Of a stretch of DNA of 64,000 nt, positions 58,141 to 64,000 are shown piece by piece. The DNA comes from Ailanthus altissimus (taxonomy: Eukaryota > Streptophyta > Magnoliopsida > Sapindales > Simaroubaceae). The number at the start of each line of letters is the position of its first letter. The first letter of the stretch is position 1. Location of the stretch: assembly GCA_946807835.1 (NCBI GenBank), contig CAMPEX010000001.1:8757001-8821000 (forward strand), in the 5' to 3' direction. A program made the translations under genes and the position numbers. A model generated the notes under the pieces. It was not told the DNA's origin. It saw only the letters and a program-made list of their open reading frames with translations, and made no database searches.

Positions 58141-60169
58141 TTAAATCATACCTGTCTCAAAGAGGTGAGGATGTTGGACTCGCATCTGATCTTCACATTC
58201 CCACGTGGCTTCTTCTACCCCATGGTTCATCCATAATACCTTAACTAAGGGAATGCTTTTGTTACGAAGGACTTGCTCTTTCCGGTCTAGGATTTGCACA
58301 GGCTTCTCTTTGTAGGTCAAGTTTTCGTTCAATTCTACCAGTTGTTCCCTTAGGATGTGTGAAGGATCTGCTATATACTTGCGAAGTATAGAAACATGAA
58401 ATACATCATGGATTCTAGCCAGATCTTTGGGTAACCGTAGACGATATGCCACTTTTCCAACTCTTTCAATTATCTCGTATGGTCTAATATATCGGGGACT
58501 CAGCTTTCCTCGCTTCCCGAATCTTAGTACTCCTTTCCATGGTGATATCTTCAAAAAGACCTTATCACCGATCTCAAACTCCAAGTCTCTTCTTCTGTTA
58601 TCCGTATAACTTTTCTGTCTATCATTAGCTGTTTTCAATCTCTGCCTGATAAGTTGAATCTTTTCCGAAGTAATCTGGACAATTTCTGGGCCAATCAGCT
58701 TCCTTTCACCTACCTCATCCCAACAAACTGGAGTTCTGCACTTTCTTCCGTACAATGCCTCATATGGTGCCATTCCGATGCTAGTCCGGTAGCTATTATT
58801 GTAGGCGAACTCCATTAACGGCAGATGAGTATCCCAACTTCCCTTAAACTCCATAATACACGCTCTAAGCATATCTTTAAGTGTCTGAATTGTCCATTCT
58901 GACTGACCATCCGTCTGAGGATGAAAGGCAGTACTGAAACTCAATTTTGTACCTAGAGCTTTCTGTAAACTGGGCCAAAATCGAGAAGTGAACCGTGGAT
59001 CCCTGTCTGACATAATGGATACGGGAACTCCATGGAGTCGTACCACCTCATCTACGTACAACCGGGCTAATTTATCTAAAGAACAACTGCTTCTAATGGG
59101 TAGGAAGTGAGCAGATTTCGTCAGTCTATCAACAATCACCCATATTGCGTCATTGCCTTTCTGGCTACGCGGAAGTCCTACCACGAATTCCATCGTTATT
59201 CTTTCCCGTTTCCACTCCGGAATCGGAAGGGGTTGCAAAAGCCCTGCAGGTTTCTGATGCTCCGTTTTTACTTGTTGGCAAGTTAGGCATCTCGAGACAA
59301 ATTCAGCTATATCTTTCTTCATGCCCTTCCACCAGTAGTGCTCTTTTAGGGTACGGTACATCTTTGTGCTCCCCGGATGCATAGCATACGCAGAAGAATG
59401 AGCTTCTTCCATAATCTCTCTTCTTAACTCATTTACAACCAGAACACATAACCTTCGACCCAAGGTTACTACACCATCCTTGGTCACTAAAAGATCATTC
59501 CGCTGCCCGGACTCGATTTCACCCTTTAATTTAACTACTTGTGGATCTTGAGTCTGTAGTTCTTTGATCCGATTAACCAGTATTGGACGGACCTGAAATG
59601 TGGCTAATAATGCTCCCGAATCTGATAATTCTAATTTTACACCTAAAGACCTCAATTCTATCAACATTGATAGATATGCAACCTTCAAGTAAGCTATTGA
59701 ACTGACAGGCTTCCTGCTGAGAGCATCTGCTACCACGTTAGCTTTTCCTGGATGGTACTTCAAGGTGCACTCATAATCTTTAATAAGCTCCAGCCACCTT
59801 CTCTGCCTCATATTCAATTCTTTCTGAGTGAACAAGTACTGCAGGCTCTTATGATCCGTAAATATCTTGCAAGGAACCCCATGCAAATAATGTCTCCAAA
59901 TTCTTAAAGCAAAAACTACTGCAGCTAGTTCTAGGTCATGTGTAGGATAATTCTGTTCATGCGTCTTTAATTGTCTGGAAGCATAGGCTATTACTTTCTC
60001 CTTCTGCATTAGCACACAACCTAGACCTTGACTGGAAGCATCACAATATATGGTAAAATCGTCATTCCCTGACGGAAGTGTAAGCACGGGGGCCGACGTC
60101 AACCTTCTCTTTAGCTCTTCGAAGCTCTACTGGCACGCTTCCGACCATACAAACTTCTCTTCTTTCTAG
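58141..60169 (-). pseudogene. Element F pol: RNase H, integrase and chromodomain
   Basis: An open frame of 653 codons (58141-60102) lies downstream of a TAG at about 60120. It starts with RNase H ([29 protein letters not shown]). An H2C2 zinc-binding domain follows ([17 protein letters not shown], then CLTCQQVK). Next is the integrase core with all three acidic residues ([25 protein letters not shown]). It ends in a chromodomain-like tail ([19 protein letters not shown]). This order is diagnostic for Ty3 chromoviruses. The frame is the longest in the window, suggesting relatively recent decay. Without RT and gag it cannot move itself. Confidence 0.9.
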
Positions 60170-60342
60170 GTTATTCCTTTCCTTTGAAGAATAAATACAG
60201 CCCTAAGATTATTACCATTAATAGAAAATCTGAGAAATTAGCATTGTAAGGCTTTAAACTTGCTATACCACTAGTCTAAAGGATAGAAATATTCAAGAAA
60301 GATTATAGGGTACTGGTGTTCTCTGACTAGGTTAGGTAAACA

Positions 60343-61030
60343 CTAGATTATGGTGTCAATGTGGAATTCTATAGTAGTGAAGTATTGATCTATAAAGTAC
60401 CAAAAGAAGTATAGAACTTCTGGGGACCATTTTTCTAGTGAAAGAAAAGTGAGAAGAGCCATGAACGGGGACAGAGTATGGACGTCAAGTCCACTGAGGG
60501 TTAACAGACCATGCTTTTGGATTTCTTGGGATTGATAATGCATAATAAGAGAATATGTTTGATTGTGGAAAGTGTGACTATAAACTGATTGTGGTAATTC
60601 AAGAGAGTGCATTGGTACTGGTGGGTTAACGACTAGGTTTATCATGAAAATTATGTTGGGAACTTTGGTTTGTTCTTGAATTGATTTTCTGAAAAAGAAA
60701 TCAGCAATTGTGTTATTTATTCTTTTCAAATGTTTGACATCAAATGAGTAAGCCGTGAACCACTACTTTAATTTTTAGTAACTAGTTATAGAGATTCTTT
60801 TCTTTTTGAACTTAAGCATTCTTAGAAATGCTGACATATCTAGTTCAATTTAGAAATGGTGTTTGACTAAATGGAACTTGAATTTTTTTATTGCTCTTTT
60901 GACTATCAGGATTTTCTTAAAGGTTGAGTGATATTGGAGTTTTGCTTCTTTGAAGCTCCACTTTTATATCCACAAAATTTTTTTTTTCCTTCAATCTCTT
61001 TAAATAAGATGGATCTCTAATGAAAATCAC
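60343..61030 (-). pseudogene. Pararetroviral RNase H remnant
   Basis: From about 61000 leftward, sequence of the caulimovirid RNase H type is present in shifting frames, ending at IKRINNTIADF (about 60725-60690), the usual RNase H C-terminal motif. The open segment to 60343 continues into a region with no recognised domain. Confidence 0.6.
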
Positions 61031-61071
61031 TTGTATTAGTTTATAGATTCTTTTTCATATGGATGGGATGG

Positions 61072-61900
61072 TTAGGGTTGGTAAGGAGGATGTTTGGGAT
61101 CTAATGGCTTCAGTTTGGGATAAAGTCCATGGTGGAAGGTTTTCTTGAGCATTTGGTATAAAGGTTTAGTTATATGAGATAAATTCTTAATAAAGTCTGA
61201 CATATGGTTGGAGCTATTTTTTTTTTTTTTTTTGGTGAGATTAGTATGTGGGAATTGGTGAAGTTTATTGGTAATGTTGGGCTGTAAGGAGTAATTTTCA
61301 TCTCGGATGGTCATTCCAAGGAAGTCAATTTCTGTGAGGCCAACTGGCATCTTTTTAGGCAAAACCATGAAACCATATTGGGCTAATAGAGACCTAAATT
61401 GGTTCAATAACTTTGCATGAGAATCAATATAATCTGAAAATAATAAGATATCATCAATGTAAATCAAGGCCTGGCCCAATAAAGGTTTAAATATTTTAAT
61501 CATGGCCTTTTGAAATAGAAAGGGTGCACTTTTCAATCTAAAAGGCATAACGATCTATTGGTAGTGATGGTCAGGGATACAAAAGGCAATTTTGTGTCTT
61601 TTTGTAGAATGGATTCCTACTTGTCAAAAGCCTGCTTTTAGGTTAAATTTTGAGTATATTTTGGCATTTAAAAGGTTTAAGAACAATGCCAATTTATTTG
61701 GTAGTGGGAATTTATCATCTTGGAAAAAGTAATTGAGGGGTTAGTAATTGATGACAACTCTGGATTTTTCTCAAATTTTCTCACTCTATTTGTTAACATA
61801 AAAAGCTTGACCAGCCCATTGGGAGGCTATAGGCTTAATAAGGTTTTCATGCAACAATTGGGTTAGCTCATCCTTGGTAAGGGCAGGTGTTCAAGACTCA
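61072..61900 (-). pseudogene. Pararetroviral reverse transcriptase remnant
   Basis: The open segment 61072-61548 holds the palm region with the catalytic box YIDD (61450-61461) and EIDFLGM about 40 residues later. Upstream fingers/palm sequence extends to about 61900 but is split by stops. A T-run on the plus strand (61219-61240) has expanded into a poly-Lys insertion that disrupts the frame. Confidence 0.7.
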
Positions 61901-62339
61901 TCCTATGTGACTAGCCTTGGTTGGGTTGGCATCTTCATTTTTTTTAAAAAGGTAAAGATACAAAGAACTCTGGCTTTTGTCAAAATAGGTTTGGACACTC
62001 TTAGAGGAACTCGGTGTATGAGTTGGTTGCTGACTAACAGTGAATTAGTTGATAATGGGTGATAGAGAATCTGTTATAAAGTTATTTGAGACTTTGGTCC
62101 GAGATAAGAATTAGTCTTTGAAACGAAGTTTGTCAGGTTTTGGGATAACTATTTTCTGAAGTAATTTTTAGATGATGTCAAATCAAATGATAATATATTT
62201 TCCTAGTAATGATGATCTGAGGAGTTTTTGAGAAATTATGATTTTTGGAAAAAAAAAAAGGTTAGATAAATTGATTTACTAATCAAATTGATTGTAAACA
62301 TATCATCATTTGCGTCTTTGAAGGTTTGGTTGTATGGTT

Positions 62340-62725
62340 TCCAGGTATGAGTAATGAGAATTTTAGGGTTAAGAATGGTGGCTGCTGCACCAGTATCAAG
62401 AAGTCAATATACGTTGATTGGTTTGTCATATTTGGATAATTTGGTCTTTAGATTAATCATAGGGACAGTTTGAACTAAAAAATGGACAGGTTTGATTTTA
62501 TATTATGAGGAATCAAAATAAGAATCATCTGTATATGTGTCTCGAATAATAATTTAAACAGTGTATTTTCATCAAGTTCGGACTATTCTGAAAATAAGGA
62601 TCAAGGTCTTCTTCTTCAGGATTAAAAGGGATTGCAGCAAGGACCTGAGAAATAATCTTTCTTTTCCCATTGTTTGGATATTTCTTAGCATAGTGGCCTT
62701 TTTTTCCTTGTAAATGAAACATCAA
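62340..62725 (-). pseudogene. Pararetroviral CCHC motif and aspartic protease remnant
   Basis: KKGHYAKKYP near 62700-62670 is a CCHC zinc finger with two cysteines lost. About 280 bp further on in the same sense is LDTGAAATIL (about 62370-62400), an aspartic protease active site with its Asp-Thr-Gly intact. Stops lie between and around them. Confidence 0.62.
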
Positions 62726-64000
62726 TCTAATTTTCTAGAACTGCATCTTTTGTTTTTTAAAAGAAGTGTTTGGTTCTCCTTTTATGTTTATGCGGGGAAA
62801 GACAGATTTTTTTGAAGTGATTTTTCTTTGATGTTAAACATTGGCATGAGGAGTTGTTCTTTAGGCACTTTATGAGCAAGTCTGGTCTTTCATAAGCATT
62901 CTTGATTTGTTTTTTGTTTGATCAAATTCTTTGAAAAATTTATGTCAGGAACATAATTTTTCCAAAGTTTTTAAGATTTCATGCTGTATCATTTCAAATG
63001 ATGATTGTTGAAGAGTTGTGTCTTTGGATTCTAAATGTCTGAGTGCCTCCTAGCCAAGTGGTTTTGGAATGGAGTTCAAATAAGCTTTTTTAGATTTTGA
63101 GCAATGACACCAAGTTGATAATATCGAAGAGATGCCTTCTTGTAGTGAATCTCTATGTCCTTTGGTTTGAAAGAACAATATTTAAGATTGAAAAACTTCT
63201 CTCGAGCTTAAAATGACATTGAGAAAGTCATTAATACTGTTGAAATTTTTAAGTTGGATCTGTCTATATTCTCTAAGCTGTTGAAACCAATGTTTTAGAA
63301 TACCCTGGAATCTAGCTATAGCTTTATAGATTATATCAACTGTTGTTGATCTGGATATCTAATTTTCAGTAATGCTCCATGCTTGAAATTTATAGATCGT
63401 TTCTTGCCATTTTGATAGGGGAAGGTCATCTTAGTTAAACCAGTAGTGCTTATCTGAATGGTTTGCATTTGGTTTAGGTATCCTTCTTGAAGAGCTAATT
63501 AGAGTTTCATCGACTAAGATCCAACTTCTTTTGTGACTGGGGTTGTGTTTTGTGGCTTATTCATGTAAATGAAAGGGTTGGACATTGACTCTAGTTTCGT
63601 ATTTGTTTCAATGAGTTGTGTATCAGGATACCTAAACTCAATTTTTTAGTTATAGTTATCAATCCAGTCAAATTTAGGGTCATATTTGGGAGAAGATTCT
63701 AGATAAATGGTTTTTTAGGGAGTAACCATGAATTGGTTTTCTGAGGTAAAAGGTTTAGTGGTCTTTGGTAGGAAGTTAAATTTCGATGGAAGAGTTGGTT
63801 CAGTAGTAGATTCTGAAATAGCCAAACTAGGAGCTTTGCTTAAAGATGCTCCTGAAGTTTGTTTCTTTCTTGCTTTTTTTGGTTTTGGAATATTGCTAGG
63901 GAGTGGATGTCTTTGGGAGAATATTAGTCATTGGTCTTCGAGGTTCTACAAATAAAGACTAAATGCTACTTAGTTGGGCTTAAAGACTTTTGATCTCCTA
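62726..64000 (-). pseudogene. Pararetroviral N-terminal polyprotein region (coat-protein side)
   Basis: Degenerate sequence upstream of the CCHC motif, on the same strand and running off the window. A Ser/Pro/Lys-rich stretch at about 63950-63730 reads coherently; the remainder is full of stops. In this family the coat protein precedes the CCHC motif, so the position suggests that role, but no motif proves it. Confidence 0.4.

Larger units (their letters stand above)
53549..60169 (-). mobile_element. 5'-truncated Ty3 (Tekay/Del-like chromovirus) element F
   Basis: Its 3' LTR (53549-58102) is complete but interrupted by solo LTR E. Then come the PPT (minus strand, AAGGAGGGGTGAAAT, 58103-58118) and one long pol frame. 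The element stops within the RT-RNase H connection at about 60169, so gag, protease, most of RT, the primer site and the 5' LTR are missing. The sequence directly beyond is pararetroviral. The 5 bp left of the LTR are ATTGT; no partner is available because the right end is lost. Confidence 0.85.
60170..64000 (-). mobile_element. Endogenous pararetrovirus remnant (Caulimoviridae-like)
   Basis: Minus-strand domains appear in order without LTRs: a Ser/Pro/Lys-rich region (about 63990-63720), a nucleic-acid-binding CCHC-like motif (62725-62660), an aspartic protease (about 62370-62400), RT (61900-61070) and RNase H (about 61000-60690). RT sequence style (YIDDILLF; EIDFLGM) and the absence of integrase separate it from Ty3 elements. 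Multiple stops and frameshifts occur in every domain; it is an inert fossil. It is cut at 60169/60170 by element F. Florendovirus-like or another genus cannot be decided by eye. Confidence 0.68.

Overview
This is a eudicot nuclear genome window, AT-rich and dominated by dead transposable elements. The evidence is GT-AG introns, plant-specific gene families (a PEPR-type LRR receptor kinase and an RBR E3 ligase) and typical plant LTR retrotransposons. I cannot name the species. Only two host genes are convincing, both on the minus strand: the ectodomain half of a PEPR-like receptor running off the left edge (1-1544), and a two-exon RING-IBR-RING ubiquitin ligase (exon 1 at 42550-43403, exon 2 at 35857-35929) whose 6.6-kb intron is swollen by nested insertions. 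Nearly everything else is mobile DNA.

Layout, left to right. 1-2.9 kb: PEPR and its upstream region. 2.9-10.2 kb: a decayed Copia element (A) whose right LTR is split by a 2.4-kb LTR-type insertion (B1). 10.2-14.3 kb: a LINE remnant on the minus strand, split by a related insertion (B2). 14.7-20.2 kb: a second decayed Copia (C), split by a solo LTR with perfect AGAGG target duplications (D). 22.2-23.1 kb: an LTR-like remnant with 33-bp tandem repeats. 24.1-27.2 kb: an apparently non-autonomous LTR element (I) with an extreme purine tract. 27.5 kb: a tRNA-derived SINE. 30.2-31.3 kb: a roughly 1.1-kb foldback palindrome. 32.2-35.3 kb: a truncated Copia (J). 35.5 kb: a second SINE. 35.9-43.4 kb: the RBR gene, whose intron holds an inverted-repeat element that is itself interrupted by a full-length Copia (K, same family as J, TSD ACTAT). 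45-46.8 kb: a DUF1985-type transposon-associated gene remnant. 49.2 kb: a hAT-like MITE. 49.9-64 kb: a degenerate endogenous pararetrovirus (Caulimoviridae-like), interrupted by a solo LTR (H, TSD ATTAC) and by a 5'-truncated Ty3/Tekay-like element (F), whose LTR is in turn interrupted by solo LTR E (TSD ATTAC).

The most interesting pattern is that LTRs of at least three unrelated families (A; J/K; D/E) carry a cluster of short GC-rich stem-loops just upstream of the likely TATA box. The stem sequences differ from hairpin to hairpin but remain self-complementary around a 4-nt loop, which looks like compensatory change. The other main points are the RBR gene kept in phase across a triple-nested intron and the three-level nesting inside the pararetroviral sequence. 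No autonomous element appears intact. All boundaries and identities were read by eye, without alignment software.
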